A stretch of 64,000 bases of DNA from NCBI GenBank assembly GCA_964572045.1, contig CAZNEI010000005.1:39186-103185 (forward strand). The letters are read 5' to 3'. The position numbers and the translations under genes were made by a program. Positions 1 through 8,041 of the stretch are shown piece after piece (positions within the stretch are counted from its first letter, which is position 1; each line of letters starts with the position of its first letter). This DNA comes from CBDCKR01 sp964572045 (GTDB lineage: Bacteria > Gemmatimonadota > Gemmatimonadetes > Longimicrobiales > Gaopeijiaceae). Under the pieces are notes generated by a model, which was not told the origin of the DNA, searched no databases, and worked only from the letters and a program-made list of their open reading frames with translations.

Positions 1-748
1 CTCCTCTCACCTTGCACGTAGGCCCGATGCTGACGCCCTGGAAGGCGCCGCCCAAGAGCTGTGTGTCCGGACCGACGAAGGCGGGGCCGGCTAAGCGTGT
101 AAACGCCATCACATGCACGCCGTCGGAGAGGCGAATCGGCCCGTCGGTGGCGTCGAGGTGTACGCCTGCCTCGAGCTGCACGCCCGCGCCCACCGAGATT
201 CGCTCGGTGCCGGAGCAGTGGACGCCTTCGGGGAGCGTAAAGCGGCTCTCGGGGAACACGGCGGGGACGTCCAGAGCGACCTGAGCTCCGTTCCCCGCCA
301 TCAGTTCCCACGGCTCGTCGAGGAGGCGTCCGTCCAACTCGACGTCGGAGGCCGTCCACGTCGAGGCGTCGGGATCGAGGAGATCCCCCGCGTCGGGGAA
401 GGCGTGTCCGGGTGGCAGGATCCACCCCGCAGTACGGCCGTCGATGACCAAACGGGCCCGGGTCTCGTGTGGGGGCGGGCTACCGATCGCGGGGACCGCC
501 CGGGACGAGAAAAAGACCGCCGGCTCGTCGTGAGGCGCGGGGTGGCGGTCGACGAGACGTGGAGACCCGGCCTCGTCGAATCCGGCCAGCGTTGGGTCGG
601 CGAACTGGCCCGAGCAACGTGTTCTCCAGAAACGCTCTGCACGTTCCCGCAGCAGCATGCAACCGAAGAGAAGCTCACCCGCCGGCCGGGTGATGGCGAA
701 AGGCGCCCATGAGCGGGCGCGGGCGTCGTCAAAGAGGTAGAGCTTCAT
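1..748 (-). CDS. GlmU-like sugar nucleotidyltransferase (partial, 3' end outside window)
   Basis: An uninterrupted minus-strand frame of 249 codons starts at ATG 748 and runs off the left edge. Its N-terminus reads MKLYLFDD followed by FAITRPAGELLFG. This matches the start of the alternative bacterial GlmU-like family known from Bacteroidota (LFDD, then PLTFTRP, then AELR.G). The later part (residues about 175-249) has the hexapeptide-like rhythm of a left-handed beta-helix (GVHCSG, GAGVQLEAGVHLDA, GPAFVG), as expected for the acyltransferase half. Members of this family are thought to make UDP-sugar precursors for cell wall or surface glycans. The start overlaps the manC stop by ATGA, so the two are translationally coupled. 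The specific substrate cannot be read from this fragment. A classic GlmU would carry a canonical G-x-G-T-R-M motif near its start, which is absent here. Confidence 0.75.
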   Translation of the reverse strand, partial: MKLYLFDDARARSWAPFAITRPAGELLFGCMLLRERAERFWRTRCSGQFADPTLAGFDEAGSPRLVDRHPAPHDEPAVFFSSRAVPAIGSPPPHETRARLVIDGRTAGWILPPGHAFPDAGDLLDPDASTWTASDVELDGRLLDEPWELMAGNGAQVALDVPAVFPESRFTLPEGVHCSGTERISVGAGVQLEAGVHLDATDGPIRLSDGVHVMAFTRLAGPAFVGPDTQLLGGAFQGVSIGPTCKVRG

Positions 749-1842
749 TCACCGCCCGCCCCCTCCGGCAGCGTGAGCCCGTCCCGCAGCGGTCCGGGAA
801 GGCTCTCGACGAGCTCCTTCAGCTTGGGAGCGAGGTCGCGGCGCGTTACCAGCGTCGCCTCCGGGGCCTGCACGATGAGGAGATCGTCGATCCCGTACGC
901 CACCACGGTGCCTCGCCCCGAGTACACGACGTTGTCGGAGCTCTCGACCATATGGCCGCTGCCGATAAGGAGGTTTCCCGCTTTGTCGGCCTTTCGGCTA
1001 CGCGTCAGTGCCTCCCAGCTGCCCACGTCATCCCACTCGAAGGTGGCGGCGACCGAGGCTACGCGACGACTCCGCTCGAGCACGGCGACATCGACTGTCA
1101 TGATCGGTGTCCGGGTGAAGAATTCTTCGACCCTGTTCTCGTCCAGAAGAGCGAGGTGACTGGCGATCTCCGGAGCCACGGCCCGCACTTCCTCCAAGAA
1201 CGTAGCGGCCTTCCACACGAAGATACCACTGTTCCAAAGATGGCCCCGGCTCAGGTACCGGTCGGCCGTCTCGGGATCCGGCTTCTCGGAGAAGGACGCC
1301 ACGCGGAAGGCACGGACACCGAAGGGCTCTTCGATCGCTTCACCGGGCTCGATGTACCCGTAGCCCGTCTCGGGACGGGTCGGCTGGACGGCCACCGTGA
1401 ACAGCAGATCTTCTCGCGCCGCAAGGGCCGCCGCGGAGTGGAGAAGCTCTACAAGGCTCTCCTCCGGGTGGATGATGTGATCGGCGTGGAGCGATACCAG
1501 GACCGCTTCCGGGTCGCGCGTCGCGATCTCCCAAGCCGCCCAGGTGAGCACCGGCGCCGTACCTCGCGCCTCGGGCTCGATCATCAGACCTCGCTCGCTC
1601 GCCTCCGGGAGGAGCTCGCGGAGGGAAGGGGCCAGCGCCCGTCCGGTCAGGATACGGATTCTCTCCTCGCTAACGACGCTCCGGGCCCGTTCGAAGGTGT
1701 CCACGATGAGTGGGCGGGGCGAAGCAAGCGGAAGAAGCTGCTTGGGTCGAGCGGGGATGCTGAGCGGCCAGAACCGGCGCCCGCTGCCTCCGGCCAGAAT
1801 CGTGACGTAGAGGTGGGGCTGGAGGTCCTTCGAAGATCTCAT
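745..1842 (-). CDS. manC: Mannose-1-phosphate guanylyltransferase
   Basis: This 365-residue protein makes GDP-mannose from mannose-1-phosphate and GTP, a cytosolic step feeding surface glycan synthesis. The nucleotidyltransferase signature is near the N-terminus (VTILAGGSGRRFWPLS, then RPKQLLPL). Further family motifs are MIEPEARGTAPV, SLHADHII, GYGYIEPG, FSEKPDPETA, LWNSGIFVWK and FEWDDVGSWEAL. The length matches the short, monofunctional form without a C-terminal phosphomannose isomerase domain. I chose ATG 1842 because the homologous region begins just after it; the frame stays open upstream to 2028 but that extension looks non-coding. The stop overlaps the start of the downstream GlmU-like gene, so the pair is probably one sugar-nucleotide operon. 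Confidence 0.9.
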   Translation of the reverse strand: MRSSKDLQPHLYVTILAGGSGRRFWPLSIPARPKQLLPLASPRPLIVDTFERARSVVSEERIRILTGRALAPSLRELLPEASERGLMIEPEARGTAPVLTWAAWEIATRDPEAVLVSLHADHIIHPEESLVELLHSAAALAAREDLLFTVAVQPTRPETGYGYIEPGEAIEEPFGVRAFRVASFSEKPDPETADRYLSRGHLWNSGIFVWKAATFLEEVRAVAPEIASHLALLDENRVEEFFTRTPIMTVDVAVLERSRRVASVAATFEWDDVGSWEALTRSRKADKAGNLLIGSGHMVESSDNVVYSGRGTVVAYGIDDLLIVQAPEATLVTRRDLAPKLKELVESLPGPLRDGLTLPEGAGGE

Positions 1843-2236
1843 CGAGTCGGGCAAGGAACCTCTTGGGCCGAAAGGCTGGTCCGGGAGGTCGTCCCGGGGC
1901 CGGCCACGCATGCTCGTCGGTCCGCATCCTGCCGCTTCAGGGCAAGGATGGCAACCGGTCTGTCCCACGTCACGCCGGCCTTCCAGAGCGGCTGCGCCTC
2001 CTCGGAGCCCTCGCCTCGGGGGGCGCAACGGCCGGGAGAAGAGCGATCCCTCGGGTGCGTCGCCTTCGAGCGCTACGAAGGCCGCGCGGCCGGTGGCCGG
2101 CCCGTCGAGTCTGAGGGGGCGGAGGCCGGGAACCTCCCCGTCAAGCAGTGTAGAAGTTACGGGACTCCGGAGACCTGGGGATTTGAGTCACCCCGGAAAG
2201 TCCCGGCCCCCCCGCTCCCGACCCTGTTATGCGTTC
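1843..2236. other. Divergent spacer with a possible frameshifted coding relic (minus strand)
   Basis: No intact gene is visible between manC (minus) and the lipoprotein gene (plus). On the minus strand, two adjacent frames have GC-rich third positions and protein-like composition. One covers about 2150-2020 (reads RLDGPATGRAAFVALEGD). The other covers about 2015-1841 (reads LWKAGVTWDRPVAILALKRQ) and stops with TGA overlapping the manC ATG. They would join by a one-base shift at a run of six C (minus strand) near 2017-2022. This could be a small gene with a real or sequencing frameshift. No clean start codon was found and I do not recognise the product. Confidence 0.3.
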
Positions 2237-2821
2237 GTGAACAGATACGTCCTTGCTCGGCGCGCGACCCTCGGCGCGGCGATCCCCGTCCTCAGTCTGG
2301 TCCTTGCCTCGTGCGAAGCCCAGGATCCCTTTGACATCGGGTGGATCCAGTCGCCTGATACGGCGCTGCTGTACTCGATCGCGCGCCCGGAGCTGAACCG
2401 TCCCTCCGCCTTCGACTTTCATCTGGGCGTGGCGCGGATCGTGGAGTCACCGAATTCCACGGGCCTCTGGGATGTGGTTCTCGACACTCGAGACGATCAA
2501 TTGGTGTTTCTCCTCCCTGCCGACTTGGGGATCGAGAGCGAGGCCAGGGTCCTTGAGCTTCCAGGCCAGAGCTTCGACGACGTGGCCGAAGCCCCCGCCG
2601 ACACGACGGCTTATTCACGCGAGGGTCCGGTGGCTCTCGCGCTCGGCTCGGTCTACGTCGTGCGAACCCACGTGGGCCGGGATCAGTTTGGCTTCAACTG
2701 CATGTTCTTCGGGAAGATGGAGGCACTCGAGATCAACGTTGCCACGGGGACCCTGCTCTTCGTGCACGATACGAACCCGCTCTGCGGTGACCGGGATCTG
2801 ATTGCTCCGGGCAGGAACTGA
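2237..2821 (+). CDS. Predicted lipoprotein of unknown function
   Basis: This protein of about 194 residues starts at GTG 2237. It has a short basic N-terminus (VNRYVLARR), a hydrophobic stretch and a lipobox-like LVLASC, which suggests cleavage before Cys and lipid attachment. The mature part is soluble-looking and ends close to a Cys pair region (GFNCMFF, NPLCGD) that could form a disulfide outside the cytoplasm. The frame is open upstream to 1910 but that extension is Arg/Pro/Ser-rich and antisense to manC, so it was not used. The serS start follows one base after the stop, so the two may share a transcript. No family was recognised. Confidence 0.65.
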   Translation: MNRYVLARRATLGAAIPVLSLVLASCEAQDPFDIGWIQSPDTALLYSIARPELNRPSAFDFHLGVARIVESPNSTGLWDVVLDTRDDQLVFLLPADLGIESEARVLELPGQSFDDVAEAPADTTAYSREGPVALALGSVYVVRTHVGRDQFGFNCMFFGKMEALEINVATGTLLFVHDTNPLCGDRDLIAPGRN

Positions 2822-2822
2822 C

Positions 2823-4100
2823 GTGCTTGACATCCGGCTGATCCGGAACGATCCGGATGAGGTCAAGGCCGCCCTGGCGCGGCGGGGATCGGGCGGTCTC
2901 GCGGGGCCCGTCGATGAGATCCGCGGGTTGGACCAACGTCGGCGCCTGCGCCTCAGCGAGGTGAACGACCTCAAGGCCCGTCGGAACGAGGCTTCCAAGA
3001 CGATCGGTGCGCTCAAGAGGAGGGGCGCCGACGCCGTGGACCTGATTGCCGATATGCGAAGGGTTGGCCGGCGCATTTCCGAGATCGACGCCGAGGTCGC
3101 TGAAGCGGATCGCCGCATTCGCGAGCTGCTCCTGCTTCTGCCGAATCTTCCCCTCGACGAAGTCCCTGAGGGAGGGTCGGAGTGCAACGAGATCGTTCGA
3201 GTTGTGGGCGAGCCGGCGAAGTTCGATTTCGAGCCCAGGCCGCATTGGGAGCTCGGAGCCGACCTCGACATCCTCGACCTGCCCCGCGGGACGAAGGTCT
3301 CCGGATCGGGCTTCCCCGTGCTCAAGGGTCTCGGAGCTCGGCTTCAGCGGTGCCTGATCGACCATATGCTCGATGTCCACACTCGCGAGCACGGCTATAC
3401 CGAGGTCCGGGTGCCGTACCTCGTGACGCGCGACGCGCTCCAGGGCACGGGCCAGCTCCCCAAGTTTGCCGATGAATCGTATCAAACGGAGAGAGATGAC
3501 CTCTGGCTGATCCCCACGGCCGAGGTGCCGGTGACCAACCTCCACCGAGACGAGCTCTTGCCGGGCGCGGAGCTCCCCCTGCGATATACCGCCTACAGCC
3601 CCTGCTTCCGCCGGGAGGCCGGCGCGGCGGGGGCGGACACGCGGGGGCTTCTGCGCGTGCACCAGTTCGACAAGGTTGAGTTGGTGCGGTACGAGACGCC
3701 CGAGCGAGCGAGGGTCGCCCTGGAGGAGCTCACTGCAGAGGCGGAGTCGATCCTCCAGCGGTTCGATCTCCATTACCGGGTCGTGACCCTGGCGACGGGG
3801 GACCTCGGGTTCTCCGCCGCGATGACATACGACCTCGAGGTCTGGGCGCCCGCCATCGAACAGTGGCTCGAGGTCTCGAGCTGTAGCACCTTCACGGACT
3901 ATCAGGCCCGTAGGGCCAACCTCCGCTATCGGCCATCGGCCCGGGAGAAGCCCCAGTTCGTGCACACGCTCAACGGTTCGGGCCTGGCACTTCCGAGGCT
4001 CGTCGTGGCCCTCTTGGAGACGTATCAACGGGCGGACGGCGCGGTGCAGGTGCCCGGGCCGCTCCAGGAGCGGCTCGGCGTCCCGATCATCGGGGCGTAG
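2823..4100 (+). CDS. serS: Serine--tRNA ligase
   Basis: Cytosolic class II aminoacyl-tRNA synthetase of 425 residues, the normal length for bacterial SerRS; it charges tRNA-Ser with serine. The N-terminal tRNA-binding helical arm covers about residues 1-110 (LDIRLIRNDPDEVKAAL, RRNEASK). The catalytic core carries motif 2 with the serine site (FRREAGAAGADTRG then LLRVHQFDKVE) and motif 3 (NGSGLALPRLVVALLE). GTG 2823 was chosen because it gives the typical MLDIRLIR start; TTG 2802 is an in-frame alternative overlapping the lipoprotein gene. The product is unambiguous. Confidence 0.97.
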   Translation: MLDIRLIRNDPDEVKAALARRGSGGLAGPVDEIRGLDQRRRLRLSEVNDLKARRNEASKTIGALKRRGADAVDLIADMRRVGRRISEIDAEVAEADRRIRELLLLLPNLPLDEVPEGGSECNEIVRVVGEPAKFDFEPRPHWELGADLDILDLPRGTKVSGSGFPVLKGLGARLQRCLIDHMLDVHTREHGYTEVRVPYLVTRDALQGTGQLPKFADESYQTERDDLWLIPTAEVPVTNLHRDELLPGAELPLRYTAYSPCFRREAGAAGADTRGLLRVHQFDKVELVRYETPERARVALEELTAEAESILQRFDLHYRVVTLATGDLGFSAAMTYDLEVWAPAIEQWLEVSSCSTFTDYQARRANLRYRPSAREKPQFVHTLNGSGLALPRLVVALLETYQRADGAVQVPGPLQERLGVPIIGA

Positions 4101-4173
4101 TGGGACCGGCGTCCCGTGCAACGGGCGCAACCGCGTCCCCACGAGTAGCGGGCTACGCGGGAGGACCTGGACC

Positions 4174-5397
4174 ATGATGCGCATCAAGTGGCCCGTGGCT
4201 CTCGCGACGCTCTTCTTCGCGCTTCTGGCCTGGTACCTCCTTTACAGCAAGAACATCGTCGACGGGCTACATCGCAACCAGGAACTCATCACCGAGGTCT
4301 TCACGCTTGCCCAGGAGCTCATCCAGGACCCCCGGGACTCCGAGACGGTGAACCTCAGGCAGGGCACGCGCGATGCGGGCCGTTTCGATCTGGCCCTCTT
4401 CGAATTACAAGCCATCGTCATCCGGTCTGGCATTCCCCTGATCATCACGGATGCGGCCGACAGCGTGCTCTCGGTCGAGAACCTGCCCTTCGAGGCCGAT
4501 ATCTACACTCCGGAGGGGCAACAGCTGGTCCGCGCGTTCGTGGGGCGCCTGACTGCTTCGGGCCACGAGCCGATCGCCGGGGCTGGCGACAACCGACTTT
4601 ACTTCGGCGACACCCCGGAACTCTCCGGGCTCCAGTGGATCCCGTACTTTCAGGCCAGCGGGCTCCTGATCACGGTGCTGATCGGCTTTCTCGTCATCCG
4701 ATATCAGCGCCGCGCGGAGCAGGAGAAGGCGTGGACGGCGATGGCCCGGGAGCTGGCGCACCAGCTCGGTACGCCGATCTCCTCCCTCCAGGGGTGGTTG
4801 GAGCTGCTCAGGCTACCGGTATCGGAGAGGCCGGGATCGCTGGGGGCGGATACCGTCTCCGGCGAGATCGAGGAAGACCTTGCGCGCCTAGAGCGGATCA
4901 GCCACCGCTTCGAGCTGATCGGGCTCGATCCCGAGCTTGAGCCCCTGAATATCCGGGAGGTCGTCAGGGATCTGGAGGGTTACCTTCAGGTGCGCCTGCC
5001 GAGGCTGGCGAGCGGGATTCGCATCGTCGTCGACGTGCCCAAGGGCACGCCCCAGATCATGGGAAATGAGGTGCTGCTCTCGTGGGCTCTGGAGAACGTC
5101 GTGAAGAACGCATTGGACGCGATGGCGGGGCGGGGGGGGGAGATTCGGCTCGAAGTAAGGAGGGGCCGCCCCGGTTGGGTGCATCTGAGGATCCGTGATA
5201 CCGGCCCGGGCGTGGATCCCGAAGTCCGCGACAAGATCTTCGAGCCAGGCGTTAGCGGAAAGGAGCGGGGTTGGGGCGTCGGCCTCACGCTGTCGCGTCG
5301 GATCATCGAATTCGGCCACAACGGTCACATCTTCCTCTTGGACACGGAGGGCGCAGGAGCCACCTTCGAGATCCGCCTTCCCGAAGCTGTCTCCTGA
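4174..5397 (+). CDS. Membrane sensor histidine kinase
   Basis: This 407-residue two-component sensor kinase has a transmembrane helix at about residues 6-25, an extracytoplasmic sensor region of about 135 residues without a recognised domain, and a second helix at about 162-181. Then follow a dimerisation/phosphoacceptor region (AMARELAHQLGTPISS, phospho-His about 196) and a GHKL ATPase domain. The ATPase domain shows an N box (ENVVKNALDAM), a G1 box (RDTGPGVDPE) and a G2 box (GWGVGLTLSRRII). The H-box has Gln-Leu-Gly-Thr-Pro, as in several kinases of this type. No response regulator is adjacent, so it is an orphan within this window. It lies 73 bases after serS and just before pcrA. The signal sensed is unknown. 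Confidence 0.88.
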   Translation: MMRIKWPVALATLFFALLAWYLLYSKNIVDGLHRNQELITEVFTLAQELIQDPRDSETVNLRQGTRDAGRFDLALFELQAIVIRSGIPLIITDAADSVLSVENLPFEADIYTPEGQQLVRAFVGRLTASGHEPIAGAGDNRLYFGDTPELSGLQWIPYFQASGLLITVLIGFLVIRYQRRAEQEKAWTAMARELAHQLGTPISSLQGWLELLRLPVSERPGSLGADTVSGEIEEDLARLERISHRFELIGLDPELEPLNIREVVRDLEGYLQVRLPRLASGIRIVVDVPKGTPQIMGNEVLLSWALENVVKNALDAMAGRGGEIRLEVRRGRPGWVHLRIRDTGPGVDPEVRDKIFEPGVSGKERGWGVGLTLSRRIIEFGHNGHIFLLDTEGAGATFEIRLPEAVS

Positions 5398-5410
5398 GGG
5401 AGCTCGGGCC

Positions 5411-7711
5411 CTGAACGCCGCGCAAGCGCGAGGGGGCCGCGCCCTCGCACCCGACGCCTACCTTGTCCGGCTCAACGAAGCCCAGCGTGAGGCCGTCGTA
5501 CACTTCGAAGGCCCGTTGCTCGTCCTGGCGGGGGCCGGATCGGGGAAGACTCGGGTCCTCACCACTCGCATTGCGCACCTGATCCACCATCAGGGCGTTC
5601 CGCCCGACCGCATCCTCGCGGTTACCTTCACCAACAAGGCCGCCGGCGAGATGCGCGACAGGATCGCCGGGCTCTTGGGCGAGGAACCCCGGGGGATGTG
5701 GATCGGCACGTTCCACGCTCTGGGCGCTCGCATCCTTCGCCGGCACGCGCCGGACCTGGGATGGACGCACAACTTCACGATCTTCGATGCGGATCAGAGC
5801 CTCCGGATGGTGAAGAAGGTGGCCGGGGCGACGGGTCTCGACACCCGTCGCTGGAGCCCGAAGGCGATCCGCGCACGTCTCGGCGCCGCCAAGAACCAGC
5901 TCGTTTCTCCTCGGCAGTTCGTCAAAGAGACCGAAGGGGCCGTCGACATCTTCAGCCGCCAGGTGGCCCGCGTGTATCCGGCCTACCAGGAATCGCTGCG
6001 AAACCAAAACGCGTTCGACTTCGATGACCTGCTTGTCAAGCCCGTCGAGCTGTTCGAAGCGGACCCGGACCTGCTCGATCGATACCGACGACGCTTCAGC
6101 TTCGTTCTCGTCGACGAGTACCAGGACACGAATCATGCCCAGTTTCGGTTCGTGGAACTCCTCGCCTCCGAGCACCGGAACCTCATGGTCGTGGGCGACG
6201 ACGACCAGAGCATATACGGGTGGAGGGGAGCCGATATCGGGAACATTCTCGATTTCGAGAGCTCCTTTCCCGGAGCCCGCATTGTGCGCCTGGAGCAGAA
6301 CTATCGTTCCACGTCCGTCATCCTCTCCGCGGCCAACGCGGTGATCGAGCAGAACGTACGGCGCAAGGGGAAGACCCTCCGCACCGAGAGAAGGGGGGGG
6401 GAGCGGATTACTCTCCTCACGTCCGCTGGTGAGGCTGACGAGGCCCGGTGGATCTGCGATCAGATCGAGAGTCTGCTCCGGACGGACCCCCACCTCGTTC
6501 GCAGCGATGTGGCGATCCTCTACCGCACCAACGCCCAGTCCCGGGCCTTCGAGGACGTATGCCGCCGGCGAGGGATCCCGTATCAGATCGTAGGCGGCGT
6601 CCGGTTCTACGAACGCCGCGAGATCCAGGACTTGCTGGCCTACCTTCGACTCATCTCGAACCCGCTGGACAGCGGGGCATTCGAGCGCATCGTCAACTGC
6701 CCACGCCGCGGAATCGGCGTTGTAACGCTGGAGCGTCTCGCACGATGGGCGGAAGCCCAAGGGATCCCGCTCCTTGAGGCCGCGTCACGCGCCGAGAGAG
6801 TTCCCGCGATTCCGGCGGCCGGTGCTCGGAGTCTCGTACGGTTTTCCGTAATGATCCGGCGCTACTCGGCGCTTTCCAGCCAGATGCGTGTAGGCGAGCT
6901 GCTGCAGAGCCTCGTGGAGGAGGTGGAGTTCGTGAAACACCTCCAGGATGGCGGGCTGGAGGGAGAGGACCGGGCGGACCATGTGCGCGAGCTCATCGCG
7001 GGAGCACTCGACTACAACGCGGAGCTGTTGGGGGAGTTCGAGGACGGCGAACTCGAGGGCTTCACGGACCTGGATCTGTTTCTCCAGCAAGTCGCGCTGG
7101 TAGCGGACGTCGACCGCCACGACCCGCATGCGGAGGCCGTGACGTTGATGACGCTCCACAACGCCAAGGGGCTGGAGTTTCCCGTGGTCTTCATTTCGGG
7201 TCTCGAAGACGGCCTCTTTCCCCTGCGCCGCGCCTACGACGAGCCCGCGGAACTCGAAGAGGAGCGCCGCCTGTTCTACGTCGGCATCACGCGGGCGGAG
7301 CGTAGGCTCGTCCTCACCTACGCCCGGCAACGTCGCCGTGCGGGCGACATGATGTATGGACGGCTGACACCGTTCGTGGAAGCCATTCCACGCCGCCTCC
7401 TAGACGAAGTCGAGACGGCACTCGTGCGAGCCACCGGAGGCTACGTGTCGCAACGCGGCCGCCACGACGCGGTGTACGAAGCGCCCGCCCGGGCCGGGGG
7501 CCACCGGGACCCCGATCTTGACGCCTCGCTGAATCAGGATCTTCCGCGGTTCATCAAGGGCGAGAGGGTGGTCCATGACACTTTCGGCTCGGGCACCGTG
7601 GGCGAAGTGACGGGTTTCGGAAGGGACTTGAAGGTGACGATCCACTTCGACTCCGTGGGCAGCAAGACTGTGCTCGTCCGCTACGCCGCCCTCCGGCGCG
7701 ACTTCGACTGA
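5411..7711 (+). CDS. pcrA: UvrD/PcrA-type superfamily 1 DNA helicase
   Basis: ATP-dependent 3'-5' DNA helicase for repair and replication, about 766 residues. It carries the expected series: Q-motif (LNEAQREAV), Walker A (LAGAGSGKT, about 38-46), TFTNKAAGEM, Walker B (VLVDEYQDTN), GDDDQSIYGWRGAD, QNYRS, TLHNAKGLEFPVVF and VGITRAERRLVLTYA. A PcrA-like C-terminal module follows (VVHDTFGSGTVGEV). The start is unusual: no ATG, GTG or TTG lies in frame between 5195 (deep inside the kinase gene) and the Walker A region. CTG 5411, preceded by GGGAG eight bases upstream and 13 bases after the kinase stop, is my best candidate. uvrD, pcrA and rep cannot be cleanly told apart by eye. Confidence 0.92.
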   Translation: MNAAQARGGRALAPDAYLVRLNEAQREAVVHFEGPLLVLAGAGSGKTRVLTTRIAHLIHHQGVPPDRILAVTFTNKAAGEMRDRIAGLLGEEPRGMWIGTFHALGARILRRHAPDLGWTHNFTIFDADQSLRMVKKVAGATGLDTRRWSPKAIRARLGAAKNQLVSPRQFVKETEGAVDIFSRQVARVYPAYQESLRNQNAFDFDDLLVKPVELFEADPDLLDRYRRRFSFVLVDEYQDTNHAQFRFVELLASEHRNLMVVGDDDQSIYGWRGADIGNILDFESSFPGARIVRLEQNYRSTSVILSAANAVIEQNVRRKGKTLRTERRGGERITLLTSAGEADEARWICDQIESLLRTDPHLVRSDVAILYRTNAQSRAFEDVCRRRGIPYQIVGGVRFYERREIQDLLAYLRLISNPLDSGAFERIVNCPRRGIGVVTLERLARWAEAQGIPLLEAASRAERVPAIPAAGARSLVRFSVMIRRYSALSSQMRVGELLQSLVEEVEFVKHLQDGGLEGEDRADHVRELIAGALDYNAELLGEFEDGELEGFTDLDLFLQQVALVADVDRHDPHAEAVTLMTLHNAKGLEFPVVFISGLEDGLFPLRRAYDEPAELEEERRLFYVGITRAERRLVLTYARQRRRAGDMMYGRLTPFVEAIPRRLLDEVETALVRATGGYVSQRGRHDAVYEAPARAGGHRDPDLDASLNQDLPRFIKGERVVHDTFGSGTVGEVTGFGRDLKVTIHFDSVGSKTVLVRYAALRRDFD

Positions 7712-7720
7712 GCGGGGACG

Positions 7721-8041
7721 GTGACGGCAAGCCGAGAAGACATCGACCGGACCGCCGAGCTCGCCCGCCTCCGCGTGTCCGAGGCCGAGGCGGAGGAGTT
7801 GCGAAGGGTCTTCAATGCCATCCTCGACTACGTGGACACACTCGGTGCCCTGGCTCCGAACGAGCCCGGCGCCGGAGACGCGGGTCGGGGGCGGACCCCC
7901 GAGCGGGCTCCCGGCGAGCGCGGACCGGACCCCTTGACGGCCCTGCCCGCCGAGTATGCCCCCGAGTTCAAGGACGGCCTCTTCGTCGTGCCGTCTCCTC
8001 CGTCCCTCGGCGACCACGGCGGGGCCACGAGCAGCCCATGA
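7721..8041 (+). CDS. gatC: Asp-tRNA(Asn)/Glu-tRNA(Gln) amidotransferase subunit C
   Basis: Small 106-residue subunit that stabilises the GatAB transamidosome, which converts misacylated Glu-tRNA(Gln) and/or Asp-tRNA(Asn) to the correct aminoacyl-tRNA. It shows the family N-terminus (DIDRTAELARLRVSE then AILDYVDTLGAL) and the C-terminal FVVPSP region. A Gly/Arg/Pro-rich insert in the middle is longer than usual. It starts at GTG 7721, ten bases after pcrA, and its TGA overlaps the gatA ATG. No glnS was seen in the window, so which of the two tRNA routes is used cannot be judged here. Confidence 0.92.
   Translation: MTASREDIDRTAELARLRVSEAEAEELRRVFNAILDYVDTLGALAPNEPGAGDAGRGRTPERAPGERGPDPLTALPAEYAPEFKDGLFVVPSPPSLGDHGGATSSP

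Noticed and set aside
709..2334. Long plus-strand open frame opposite manC
   Set aside because: Antisense to a clear guanylyltransferase; Arg/Pro/Gly-rich, no motif. It is a shadow in GC-rich DNA.
2733..4187. 484-codon minus-strand frame opposite serS
   Set aside because: Shadow of serS; His/Arg/Gly-rich and without a family match.
5303..6760. 485-codon minus-strand frame opposite pcrA
   Set aside because: Shadow of the helicase gene; no recognisable motif.
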